Origin: Gaiellasilicea sp963811885
Lineage (GTDB): Bacteria; Actinomycetota; Thermoleophilia; Gaiellales; Gaiellaceae
Assembly (NCBI GenBank): GCA_963811885.1
Contig: CAWETB010000012.1
Location: 327,840-391,839, forward strand
Direction of reading: 5' to 3'
DNA: 64,000 nucleotides
Under the pieces are notes generated by a model, which saw only the letters and a list, made by a program, of their open reading frames with translations, ran no database searches and was not told the origin of the DNA. Positions 34,653 through 46,134 of this stretch are shown piece by piece. A program made the translations under genes and the position numbers. Each line of letters opens with the position of its first letter. Position 1 is the first letter of the stretch.

Positions 34653-35109
34653 CTAGCCGCCGTAGTAGCCCGAGTCGCCCGTGTCGGTCCCGCCCGTGGT
34701 CGACCCGGCGCCGGAGCCCGAGCCGCCGACCGTCAGCTTGCCCTCCATGCCCTGCTCGCGGTGGCCGTCGATCGGGCAGTAGAACTCGTACTCGCCCGGC
34801 TCGAGGTCGACGGTGAGCGTGCCGGACTCGCCCGCGGCGATCGAGTCGGTCTCCTCCTCGACGCCGTTGCCCTCGACCTCGAGGGCGTGGGTCTGCTGGC
34901 CGTCGTTCGAGACCGTGAACGTCACCTTGCCGGCCGTGTCGACGGTCACATCCGCCGGGTCGAACTTGAACTCGGTCGCCGTCAGCGCGACGGATTCGGC
35001 GCCCGCAGCTGCCGTGTCGCCGCTGGTCTCGCCGTCGCTGTCACTGCCGCACCCGGCCGACACGAGAACCGCGAGGACGATCACCGTGAGCGGGAAGCAG
35101 GCGTCTCAC
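34653..35109 (-). CDS. Cupredoxin-like lipoprotein (one-base frame break in the signal peptide)
   Basis: Exported copper-protein-like domain of about 100 residues with a Gly/Ser/Thr tail. Ligand pattern: histidine in QTHALEVEG, then YCPIDGHREQGM giving Cys, His and Met of a type I copper site. Reading from GTG 35109 and removing one base near 35093 gives a normal lipoprotein signal (MRRLLPLTVIVLAVLVSAGC); the uncorrected frame starts at 35084 with no charged n-region. Corrected length 151. Likely a plastocyanin-like electron carrier at the cell surface. Divergent from pckA. Confidence 0.78.
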
Positions 35110-35153
35110 ACCGTGTCCTACGGGGTCGGCGGCGGCCTGGTTTGCTTGTTACG

Positions 35154-35159
35154 TAGGAT
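35154..35159 (+). promoter_or_regulatory. -10 box TAGGAT for pckA
   Basis: TAGGAT ends 10 bases before the ATG at 35170, in an AT-richer stretch (TTTGCTTGTTACG). Confidence 0.5.
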
Positions 35160-35169
35160 GTCCGGCGCC

Positions 35170-36759
<1,590 letters not shown>

Positions 36760-36859
36760 CCGCCGCACCTCCTCCTGCCGCAGTTAGCGGCCCGTTAGGG
36801 AGCCGTGACTGGGCCGTTTGGGCCCCGCTCGACCGTGGGCGCACGAAAGGAGGTGCGCC

Positions 36860-36904
36860 ATGCGGAAGATGCCTGGAGGCGGTGGCACTGGCGGCGGCGG
36901 GTAA
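36860..36904 (+). CDS. 14-residue Gly-rich peptide ORF with perfect Shine-Dalgarno
   Basis: Encodes MRKMPGGGGTGGGG. The sequence AAAGGAGGTG, complementary to the 16S rRNA 3' end, lies 5 bases before the ATG, and a terminator hairpin follows 13 bases after the stop. That is a complete small transcription-translation unit. No family is recognised. It may be a small peptide, a translation-monitoring leader, or a decoy. It runs antisense to the possible end of the large minus-strand regulator gene. Confidence 0.5.
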   Translation: MRKMPGGGGTGGGG

Positions 36905-36917
36905 GCGCAGCCGAGAC

Positions 36918-36947
36918 GGAAGAGGAGCTCCTCGGGGCTCCTTTTCC
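36918..36947 (+). terminator. Hairpin terminator after the tiny ORF
   Basis: An 11-bp stem GGAAGAGGAGC / GCTCCTTTTCC (one G-U pair) with an 8-base loop, followed by a T-rich run (TTTC). Right position to end the tiny ORF transcript, and possibly also the convergent regulator gene. Confidence 0.7.
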
Positions 36948-36949
36948 TT

Positions 36950-39900
36950 TCAACTGTGCGTGGGTAGTCGGTGTCCGGTGGCGTTCGAGCAAGGCGGTTG
37001 CGCCCTTCTGCCGAAGAAGCCTGCGGCCCACGGTCGCCTCGACGCGCGCTTCCTTCGATTTGCCCCCGAGATGCAACACCTCAGCCAGCGCGAAGTGGGC
37101 GCGGGCGCGGTCGCGGAAGCCGTCGGTGAGCGACGCGATCCTCACCGCGTCGCGAGCAATCTCCTCTGCCTCGGCCGTGTTGCCCGGCCCGGCCGAGCAC
37201 GCGGGCGCGCGCGCTGCGCCAGAGGAACTGCACGAGCACGTCGGACGACAACGCCTCGTTCTCTGCAAGCCGCGCATACGTGTCCGCTTCGTCGATCTCG
37301 CCTCCGTCGAGCAGGAGGTCGGCAAGCAGCGCGGCCTGGGTGGTGGCATGCGCGACGCTGTGCGTGGTCGACCGAAGCCGGTCGATGCTCTCTCGGAAGT
37401 GCGCTTTCGCGACGTCGCGGTTCCCGGCGAGCGCTTCGACCTCGACGAACAGCGGCGACCAGGTCGTCAGCACCCCAAGCTCGTTGCCGATCTCCTCGTA
37501 GAGCGAGCGGGCGTGCGCAAGGAGGAGTTGACCGTCTTCGATGCCTCCCTCAACTGCTCGCAACGCACCCAGGACGGCGGTTGTCAGTTGCACATGCCGA
37601 GCGATCCCCGGCTCCGTTCCTGAAGCTCCGCGCAGATGCCGAAGCGCCTCGCCGACGGGTACCGCGCCGTAGTAGAGGGCTTCTGCCTGGATCGCGAGCG
37701 GCAGCGCGGGCGAGAATCCCGACTCGACGTAGTACTGCTCCGCACGTGCCGCGGCCGCGGCGAAGTCGTCGTAGCGGCAGGCAAACCAATGCACGTTGGA
37801 GAGGATCAGCTCGGCTCTCGCGAGCCCGCGAACGTCCCGGCGGCGCGGAGCTTCGGGAGAGCCTCGGCGAGAGCTCCCGCGGCGCCATCCAGCGGCAGCT
37901 CCCCGGCCAGGAGGGCGCTCTGTGCTCGCTCACACGCAACCCTGGCTCTGAAGCCGGCTCGATCGGGCGGTCTGCCGCGTCCTGCTGCGCGGCCGCCCAT
38001 GCCTCGTCCGCTTCAGCCTGCTCGATCTCGAAGCCGCAGCGCGAGCCCGCGCTCCAGCTGGAGCTCACCACGACGATCGCTCGGCAGGCAACAGCGACAC
38101 CGCTCGCCCGAGCAGGGCCACGGTGGCGCCGACGTCACCCGAGCGCCAGGCACGCATCCCGGCCTCACCGAGGCGCTCGCCCGCTGCGTGCGGCGAGCTC
38201 GTCCGCGTCCTCGCCGAGCTCGCGCCGGTAGCGCACGGCATGCTCGAGGTGGTAGCCGGCGATCGCGTCGTCGCCGGGGCCGTCGCGGTCGATCCAGGCG
38301 GCCGCGCGCTCGTGCAGGTCGGCGCGGTCGGCCTTCGTCAGGCTTCCGTAGGCGGCATCGCGGAGGAGGACGTGGTGGAAGGTGTAGCCGTCGTCGCCCG
38401 GGTCGGCGGCCGCGGCGGGGTGGACGAAGCCGGCGCGTGAGAGCGAGAGCAGTTCGGGGGCGACCTCGCCGTCGGCGAGCGCGGCGACCGCACCGAGTGA
38501 GAACTCGCGGCCGACGACGGCCGCGCGCTGCAGGACCGACCGCTCCGCGGGGTCGAGACGGCCGAGCCGTCCTGCGAGGACGGCTTCGAGCGTCGGCGGC
38601 AGCCCCTCGCCGCCGTCGGCCGCGAACGAGGCCAGCTGCTCGGCGTAGAGGGCGTTGCCCTCGGCGAGCTCGACGATCCTTTCGCGTGTCTCCTCGTCGA
38701 CCACGGCGGTGCCGGCGACGATCGCCCGCGCCTCCTCCTCGCCGAGCGGGCCGAGCGCGAGCGGCTCGCCGAGCGGCCGGTCGAGCTCCGGCCGCGCGAG
38801 GCAGAGGACGAGCAGCGGCGCGTCGGCGCGGTCAGCGAGATAGTCGATCAGGTCGACGAGCGCCGGCTCGGCCCAGTGGATGTCGTCGAGCACGAGCAGG
38901 ACGGGCTCGTGTCGCGCGCGAGAGCCTCGAGCAGGCGCCGCACGGCCCAGTACGACTCGCCGAGCGGTGCCGTCTGCGCGCCATCTGCGAGCGCGGCGAG
39001 CCGGTGCGAGCACCAGTTCAGCGTCCTGCTCGCCGGCGAGCGCCTGCTCGGGCTCGCGCCCGGCGAAGCGCCTCGAGCAGCGGTAGGAACGTGACGCCCA
39101 GCCCCGTGCGCGATGCAGCGGGCGACGAGCACCGTCGTCCTCGCTCTCCTTCGCGCAGCGCCACCTCGCGGGCGAGACGGGTCTTGCCGATGCCCGGCTC
39201 GCCGACGACGGTGACGACGCGGCAGCGGCGGGCGTCGCGCGCGGCGACGAGCGCTCCGTGCAGGTAGTCGAGCTCCTCGGTGCGGCCCGGCGAGCGGCGC
39301 GTCGAGGCGGCGCTCGCGCGCGAACGAGTGCGGCGGTGCGCTCGTCGAGCCTGATCCCGCCGCCACGGGCGAGCTCGACCGCGCGCGTGACGACGGCTCC
39401 GGCCCCCTGGACGACCTCACCGGTCGCGACTCCCGCGGGCAGGCCGAGCTCACGCGCCGCCAGCACGGCCCGTTCGGCGTCGTCGTCGGCGGGCCCGTCG
39501 GCGCCGAAGACGGCGACGAGCCCCTCGGGGCCGAAGCGCTGGAGCGAGCCGCCGTACCGGTCGAGCACGTCCCGTACCGATGCGAGCGTCTCGTCGAGCA
39601 GCCGTTGGAGCCGCTCGGGATCGTCGGCTGCGGGCGGCGTCGCCGCGAGGACGGTCACGAGCCGGAGCTCCGAGACCTCCCGTGTCGGGCGCATCCGTCG
39701 GCGACCTCGGTCGGGTGCGTCGAGCTCGGGATCCTGGTTCAGGATCCTTCGCTCGAGCTCCTGCAGCTCGGGTGAGGGGTCGAGCCCGAGCTCGTCGGCG
39801 CGCGCGAGCCGGTAGGCGCGGTAGACCTCGAGCGCTTCGGCGTGGCGACCGCAGCGGTAGAGCGCGAGCATCAGCTGGCCGCGGAAGCGATCGCGCAACG

Positions 39901-40445
39901 GGTGGGTGGCCGCGAGGTGCTCGAGCTCCCCGACGAGCGCTGCGTGCCGGCCGAGCTCGAGCTCGGCGTCGATGCGGTCCTCCTGCGCCGCGACCCGCAG
40001 CTCGTCGAGGCGCGCCGCCTCGCGGCGCGCGAAGTCCTCCTCGTCGAGGTCGGCGAGCGCTGGCCCGCGCCAGAGCTCGAGCGCTTCGCTCAGCAGCCGG
40101 GCCTTGGCCGCCGGGCTCCGCGTCTCGTGCTTCCTTGAGCAGCCGCTCGAAGCGGTGGCTGTCGACGGCTTCGCGCGGCACGGCAAGCCGGTAGCCGGGC
40201 GCCTGCGTGACGAGGACATCCCGCCCGAGCAGCTTGCGCAGTGCCGCGACGGTGTTCTGAAGCGACCCGATCGCCGAAGCGGGAGCGCTCTCGCCCCAGA
40301 GATCGGCGACGAGCCTGTCGGTGGAGACGACCTCGCCGGCGCGCAGCGCGAGCGCCGCGAGCAGCGCGCGCTGCTGCCGGCGCGGCAGCGGGACCACGCG
40401 TTCGCCGTCCCGAACCTCCACCGGACCGAGCAGGCGGATCTCCAT
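36950..40445 (-). CDS. SARP/AfsR-type regulator with cyclase-like, ATPase and TPR domains (many frame breaks)
   Basis: Large multidomain regulator of ~1160 residues, read across several indels. From ATG 40445: OmpR-type winged helix (MEIRLLGPVEVRDGERVVPL, ~1-95); BTAD helical domain (WRGPALADLDEEDFARREAARL, ~100-250); a class III cyclase-like segment (LRLVTVLAA..., DRYGGSLQRFGPEGLVAVFG) whose catalytic residues look degenerate; an AAA/STAND ATPase with Walker B LLVLDDIHWAEPALVDLIDYL and the Walker A in another frame near 39190; then long TPR-like helices (ALPLAIQAEALYYG...). The end is uncertain: a TGA at 36950 fits one more +1 error, otherwise the frame runs to 36795. Ligand and targets unknown. 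Confidence 0.72.
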
Positions 40446-40539
40446 CCGACGGGTTGTAACACCCCGCACGAGCCAAGCCAATAGCCCGGATGAGCGGGCT
40501 GTGACCGCCGCATGAGCGCCCCGGCGCACCGTCGGCGCC

Positions 40540-41765
40540 ATGGGATGCAACCGCTTCCACCTCGGGATCGCTCGTCGCTCTGGCGCTCGGCGTTCTCGCG
40601 TCTCCCGAGCTCCTCGGCGCGACCGCCGCGCCGCCGGAGTGCGCGTTCGAGCGCCGGAGCTACGCGCCGGGCGAGAGCGCGGTCCTGGTCGTCTGGAGCG
40701 GCACCGGCACGACGCTTCGAATCGACCGCGTCGGCCACGCAGCCGCCCGAGCACGCGACCCGCTCGCCGGCGCGCCCGTCACGCCTGCCGTCCGGGTTCG
40801 ATCCGAGCGTCGGCTGCGGGTGCCGATCGGCGACTGGCCGAGCGGGCTCTACGTCGCCGCGACTGCGAGGGCCCGGGGGAGAAGGCCTGGCACCGTTCGT
40901 CGTCCGGCCGAAGCGGCTCGGCGAGCACCGCGTCGCCGTCGTGCTGCCGACGAACACCTGGCAGGCCTACAACCTCCGCGACGTCGACGGAAACGGCGTC
41001 GGCGACAGCTGGTACGCGCAGCTCGGGCGTCGCGAGCGTCGATCTCGGCCGGCCCGTACCTCGACGGGGGCGTGCCGCCGCGGTTCCGGGGCTACGACCG
41101 CGGTTTCCTGCGCTGGCTCGCGCTGCACCGGACGCGACGTCGGATTTCCTCGCCGACGACGACCTCGAGCGCGTCGCGGACGGGCGACCGGCTGGCCGCG
41201 GCTCTACGACCTGATCGTCTTCCCGGGCCACGAGGAGTACGTGACCACGCATGCCTACGACGTGATCGAGCGGTTCCGCGACCTGGGCGGCAACCTCGCG
41301 TTCCTCTCCGCGAACAACTTCTTCTACCGCGTCGAGCGGCGCGGGCGGCTCCTGTTCAAGACCGGGAAGATGGCGCGACCTCGGCCGCCCCGAGGCCGCG
41401 CTCGTCGGCGTCCAGTACGTCGACTGGAACCAGAACCGCTACCCGAACAGGCCGTACACGGTCACCGGGGCGTCGCGGCGGCCTGGCTGTTCGAGGGCAC
41501 GCGGCCTGCGCGAACGGGGATCGCTTCGGGCACTACGGGATCGAGATCGACGCGAGGACGTCACGAGTCGCCGCGCGGGATCAAGGTGCTCGCACGGATC
41601 GACGACGCCTTCGGCCCCGGCAAGAGCGCGGAGATGACCTACTACGAGACGGCGCGCGGCGCGAAGGTGTTCGCTGCTGGGGTGATGAACTTCGGCGGTT
41701 CCGCGCTGTGGCCCGACGTCTCCCGCATGGTCGAGAACCTCTGGCGGCGGCTCGCCGTCGCGTGA
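40540..41765 (+). CDS. N,N-dimethylformamidase large-subunit-like protein (many frame breaks)
   Basis: Predicted exported protein of ~400 residues, divergent from the SARP-type regulator. Conserved blocks occur in different frames: a hydrophobic N terminus (ALALGVLASPELLGATAAPP), LPTNTWQAYNLRDVDGNG, YDLIVFPGHEEYVTTHAYDV, LGGNLAFLSANNFFYRVE, VQYVDWNQNRYPN and NFGGSALWPDVSRMVENLW. This series matches the C-terminal domain of dimethylformamidase-type proteins, also present in the 62-kb gene. Whether it is an amidohydrolase is unknown; actinobacteria have many such secreted homologues. ATG 40540 is a likely start but is out of frame with the signal core by one base. Confidence 0.6.
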
Positions 41766-41768
41766 GCC

Positions 41769-43061
41769 TCAGCGCCGCTCGACCATCCCGTACAGCCGCC
41801 CGAGACCGACGAGGTAGAGCCGCTCCCGGTCGGCGACGACGGGCGAGTACTTCCCGTCCGGCCACCGCCAGAGCTCGCGGCCCGTGGCTGCATCGAGCGC
41901 GTACGTCCGCTCTGCGAACGTGGCGAAGTAGACGACGCCTGCGATCACGGAGGCCGAGCCCGAGATCGGCCCGTTCGCGCGGAACCGCCAGCGCACGTCG
42001 CCGGTCGCGGCGTCGAGCGCATAGAAGGAATGGTCGTAGGAGCCGACGAGGATCAGCCGGCGCCAGACGGCAGGCGAGGCGTAGACATACCCACCGGTGC
42101 TCTGCGACCAGAGCAGCCGTCCACTCGTGGCGCCGAACGCGTAGACCTTGCCGTCGGTGTTGCCGATGAAGACGCGCCCGTAGCCGGCCGCCGGTGTGGA
42201 GTAGAACGCGCCGCGCCCGCCGAGACGAGGCTGGGCGGAGGCGCGCCACGCGAGCCGGCCGGTTCGCGCGTCGAGCGCATAGAGATACCCGTCGTAGTCG
42301 CCGACGAACACCCTGGCTCGCCGAGAGCGCAAGCGAGCCTTTGACCCGGCCGCTCGTCCGGAACGTCCAGCGCGTGCGGCCTGTCCGCGCGTCGAGCGCC
42401 CAGATCCGCGCCGTCCCAATCACCGACGTAGACGAGTCCGCGCGACGACGAGCGGCGAGGATTCGTTCGGCCCCGTCGTCCGCTGCCAGACGACCTTGCC
42501 GCTGTCCGCGTCATACGCCACGACGATGCCGTCGCGGCCGGGCACCGAGTCGCCGCAGGTCGACCGTCGCCCGATGAACGTGACGTAGACGAGCCGGTCC
42601 GCAGACGGCTGGTGACGCCCAGCCGCAGCGCCCCGTCCGGTGGCTCCAGATGGTCGTGCCGGTGCGTGCGTCCAAGGCATAGAAGCGGCCGTCGAAGGTC
42701 GGGAGATAGATGCGGCCGTAGGCGACGGCGGGCGGGAACTCGAGCAGCGCCCTGCCCCGGAACGTCCAGATGCGGCGGAACGGTGGACGGAGGGCGACGT
42801 TGGGTGCGAAGCGAGCCCGCCGGTCGTCGAAGCCGTAGGTGGCCCAGGCAACTGTCGTCGACCGGAGCTGAGGCGGGTTGCGTCGTCGCTCGACGGCGGT
42901 TGCGCCGTTGCGACCGGAACGTCGGTCGTGACGAACTCGACCGTCGCTGAGCCACGCACGTCCTCGCCGGCTTGCCGCACGGAGAGCACGTAGCCAGCGA
43001 CCGCGGCCAGACCGACGGCCACGGCTCCGCACGCGAGGACGAGCCAGCGTCTACGCGTCAT
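41769..43061 (-). CDS. PQQ-like beta-propeller protein with N-terminal anchor (several frame breaks)
   Basis: About 430 residues. ATG 43061 begins MTRRRWLVLACGAVAVGLAA, an uncleaved or signal-anchor helix. The rest is a propeller with repeated blades of the form YALDARTGRxxW (FYALDARTGTTIWSHRTG, LYALDARTGRLAWRASAQ, VYAFGATSGRLLWSQSTGG, FYALDAATGDVRWRF, TYALDAATGRELWRWPDG). This is the BamB/PQQ-repeat fold. No PQQ-binding enzyme residues were identified, so a scaffold or sugar-surface role is as likely as a dehydrogenase. It is convergent with the dimethylformamidase-like gene, three bases apart. Confidence 0.72.
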
Positions 43062-43161
43062 GCGGCTGTTGTAGCGCACCCGGCTACGTCCGAACCGGCT
43101 CCAGTCGTCCGTGTGAGCACGAGATGAGTCGTACGTGAGCGGCATCGAGCAGGATCGCGCC

Positions 43162-43293
43162 ATGGGGGAACCGGGGCGCGTCGCGGACGTGGAGGCGCTG
43201 ATCAGGGAAATCCAGCGCTATCTCATCTACCTCGACGCGCTCCGGAGATCGCAGAAGCTTCCACGCGCTAGGCGGAAGAGGAGAGGCCGTTGA
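43162..43293 (+). CDS. 43-residue basic-tailed hypothetical protein
   Basis: Begins MGEPGRVADVEALIREIQRY and continues LIYLDALRRSQKLPRARRKRRGR: one amphipathic helix and a strongly basic tail. A GTG at 43135 is an alternative start in the same frame. No family recognised. It lies 60 bases before sdhA. The basic tail suggests nucleic acid or membrane-surface contact, which is inference. Confidence 0.4.
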   Translation: MGEPGRVADVEALIREIQRYLIYLDALRRSQKLPRARRKRRGR

Positions 43294-43339
43294 GGCCGCA
43301 CCCCGCCCGGCGCTGACGCATCAGCGACCGCAATTCGGG

Positions 43340-43345
43340 TAGCGT
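43340..43345 (+). promoter_or_regulatory. Leaderless -10 box TAGCGT for sdhA
   Basis: TAGCGT ends 8 bases before the GTG at 43354, supporting an independent promoter for sdhABE. Confidence 0.5.
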
Positions 43346-43353
43346 CAGTCGAG

Positions 43354-45037
43354 GTGGACGCGAAGCACGACGTACTCGTGATCGGCGCCGGCTGCGCTGG
43401 CATGCGCGCCGCGATCGAGGCTCACGACGCGGGTGCCGACGTCGCGATCGTCTCGAAGCTCCACCCGACCCGCAGCCACTCCGGCGCGGCCGAGGGCGGG
43501 ATCAACGCGGCGCTCGGAAACTCCGGCGACGACAGCCCCGAGAGCCACGCGTTCGACACCGTCAAGGGCTCCGACTACCTCGGCGACCAGGACTCGATCG
43601 AGATCTTCACGCGCGAGGCGCCGGGCGACATCTACCAGCTCGAGCACTGGGGCGCGGTCTTCTCGCGCGCCGACGACGGCAAGCTCGCGCAGCGCCCGTT
43701 CGGCGCCGCCGGCTCGCCGCGCACCGTCTTCGCGGCCGACATCACCGGCCACGTCCTGATCCAGGTGCTCTACGAGCAGCTCGTCAAGCGCGACATCACG
43801 GTCTACGAGGAGTTCTTCGCGTGGCAGCTCGTCGAGCACGAGGGCCGCTGCCAGGGCGTGATCGCCTGGGACCTCCTCCACGGCGGTCTGAAGGCGCTCG
43901 GCGGCAAGACCGTCCTGCTCGCCACCGGCGGCGTCGGCCGCCTCTACCGCGCGACCACGAACGCCTACGCCTGCACCGGCGACGGGATGTCGATGGCGCT
44001 GCGCGCCGGGCTGCCGCTGAAGGACATCGAGTTCATGCAGTTCCACCCGACGACGATGTTCCCGAGCGGGATCCTGATCACCGAGGGCTGCCGCGGCGAG
44101 GGCGGGGTCCTGCGCAACTCGGAGGGCGAGCGCTTCATGGTGCGCTACGCGCCGACCGCGAAGGACCTCGCGTCGCGCGACGTCGTCTCCCGCTCCGAGC
44201 AGACCGAGATCGACGAGGGGCGCGGCATCAACGGCTCCGTCCTCCTCGACCTGACCCACCTCGGCGCGGAGAAGATCCTCACGCGCCTGCCCGGCTCGCG
44301 CGAGCTGGCGATGGTCTACGCCGGCGTCGACCCGATCCACGAGCCGATCCCGGTCCGCCCCGGCGCCCACTACCACATGGGCGGCGTCGAGACGGACACC
44401 GACGGCCTGACCGAGATGACCGGGCTGTACGCCGCGGGCGAGGTCGCCTGCGTCTCGGTCCACGGCGCCAACCGCCTCGGCGGCAACTCGCTGATGGAGA
44501 CGATCACCTTCGGCCGCCGCGCCGGCCGTGCCGCCGCCGAGTGGGCGCTCGCGAACACGACCGTCACCGTCCCGGAGTCGGCGACGCGCGACGCGGAGCG
44601 CGAGCTGAAGTCGCTGCTCGGCCGGACGAAGGGCGAGCGGCCCGTGGCAGATCCGCGACGAGCTCGGCCAGACGATGCTGAAGAACTTCGGCGTCTTCCG
44701 CCGCGAGGACCAGATGGCGGAGCAGATCGAGATCATCGACGGCCTCCGCGAGCGCTACCCGACCGTCGTCGTCGAGGACAAGGGCGAGGTCTTCAACTCC
44801 GACCTGACGCAGGCGATCGAGCTCGGCTACCTGCTCGACGTCGCCGCCTGCATGCTCCAGGCGGGGATCGCGCGCAAGGAGAGCCGCGGCGCCCACTCCC
44901 GCCCGCACGACTACCCGACGCGCGACGACGAGAACTTCCTGAAGCATTCGATCTCCCGCTGGAAGGACGGCGGGCCCGAGCTGACGTACAAGGAAGTCCG
45001 CATGACCAGGTGGACGCCCGAGGAGAGGAAGTACTAG
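43354..45037 (+). CDS. sdhA: SdhA, succinate dehydrogenase/fumarate reductase flavoprotein (one-base frame break)
   Basis: Catalytic flavoprotein of succinate:quinone oxidoreductase, 560 residues after correction. VLVIGAGCAGMRAAIEA binds FAD; HPTRSHSGAAEGGINAALGN includes the flavin-binding histidine region; QFHPTTMFPSG, RGEGGVLRNSEGERF, SRDVVSRS (catalytic arginine) and HYHMGGVETD follow; the C-terminal helical domain ends MTRWTPEERKY. The frame breaks near 44642, where GERPWQIRDELG is restored by removing one C. It starts with GTG after a TAGCGT box. sdhB overlaps the stop by one base. Confidence 0.95.
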
Positions 45038-46134
45038 TGCAGGTAGCCCTGAAGATCTGGCGTTACGACGCGGCCACCGGCGACAAGGCGCTGCGCGAGT
45101 ACGAGGTCGACGCGCCCGAGGAGGCGACGCTGCTCGACTGCCTCGACCTCGTCAAGGACCGCCACGACGGCTCGCTCGCCTACCGCAAGAGCTGCCGGAT
45201 GATGATCTGCGGCTCCTGCGGGATGCGGATGGACGGCGGCGCCGTGCTCGCCTGCAAGGTGCGGATGTACGACATCGCGAACGCGGGCCACGTGCCCGTG
45301 ATCTCGGCGATGGGCAACCTGCCGGTGATCAAGGACCTCGTCGTCGACATGGATCCCTTCTGGGCCAAGTTCAAGGCGATGAAGCCGTACCTGCAGCCGG
45401 GCTACAACCAGCCGGAGGACGGCAAGGAGCACCTGATCTCGCAGGAGCGGATGAACGTGATCCACAAGGAGTCGCTCTGCATCAACTGCGGCTGCTGCGT
45501 CTCCGAGTGCAACGCGATGGAGTCCGACCCCGAGTTCCTCGGGCCGCAGGCGCTCGCGAAGGGGATGCGCTTCGTCGGCGACCCGCGCGACGCCGCCAAG
45601 GCCGAGCGGCTCGACCAGTACTCGAGCGAGCACGGGATCTGGGAGTGCACCCGCTGCTACTTCTGCAACGAGCGCTGCCCCAAGGGCGTCGACCCGCGCG
45701 ACGCGATCGCCAAGCTCGGCGCCGAGGCGATGAAGGAGGGCATCGACGACGACATGGGCGCGAAGCACGCGAACTGGTTCGTCGTCTCCGCGAAGACGAC
45801 CGGCTGGCTGCGCGAGACCGAGCTCGTCCCGAAGACGCAGGGGATCGTCTCCTCGATCAAGGAGATGAAGTTCGCGATGGGGCTGCTCAAGCACGGCAAG
45901 GTGCCGGTCCCGATCCCGCCGCACGTCGCCGAGGGCGTCAAGGAGTCGCGGGCGCTCTACGACATCGTCAAGCAGCAGGACCGCCAGGGGGCGATGGGGA
46001 TCGTCCAGGGCGAGCATGCGCTGTCGCGGCTCGAGCACGCCGGCCCCGATGCTGCCGAGCTTCCGGGTGAGAAAGAGCCTCCCGACGTCCTGAAGTGGGG
46101 CCAGGCCGACGCCGACAAGGGAGACGCCGCGTGA
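45037..46134 (+). CDS. sdhB: SdhB, iron-sulfur subunit with C-terminal extension
   Basis: Electron-transfer subunit, 365 residues, over 100 longer than common SdhB. The plant-type 2Fe-2S site has Cys53, 58, 61 and 73 (SCRMMICGSCGMRM...LACK). Further clusters use CINCGCCVSEC (148-158) and CTRCYFCNERCPKG (204-214). The extension (~225-365) includes RQGAMGIVQGEHAL and lacks further Cys motifs. This layout with a downstream SdhE fits class E complexes. GTG 45037 shares a base with the sdhA stop. Frame intact. Confidence 0.93.
   Translation: MQVALKIWRYDAATGDKALREYEVDAPEEATLLDCLDLVKDRHDGSLAYRKSCRMMICGSCGMRMDGGAVLACKVRMYDIANAGHVPVISAMGNLPVIKDLVVDMDPFWAKFKAMKPYLQPGYNQPEDGKEHLISQERMNVIHKESLCINCGCCVSECNAMESDPEFLGPQALAKGMRFVGDPRDAAKAERLDQYSSEHGIWECTRCYFCNERCPKGVDPRDAIAKLGAEAMKEGIDDDMGAKHANWFVVSAKTTGWLRETELVPKTQGIVSSIKEMKFAMGLLKHGKVPVPIPPHVAEGVKESRALYDIVKQQDRQGAMGIVQGEHALSRLEHAGPDAAELPGEKEPPDVLKWGQADADKGDAA

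Noticed and set aside
36795..36950. Extension of the SARP-type regulator to a stop at 36795
   Set aside because: This part is antisense to the tiny ORF and terminator and has no TPR-like pattern; a TGA at 36950 fits one further +1 error. It remains uncertain.
43345..44736. Long minus-strand ORF opposite sdhA
   Set aside because: Typical antisense shadow of a high-GC gene: no motif, biased composition, and sdhA is certain on the plus strand. The same holds for the ORF opposite sdhB at 45034-46485.
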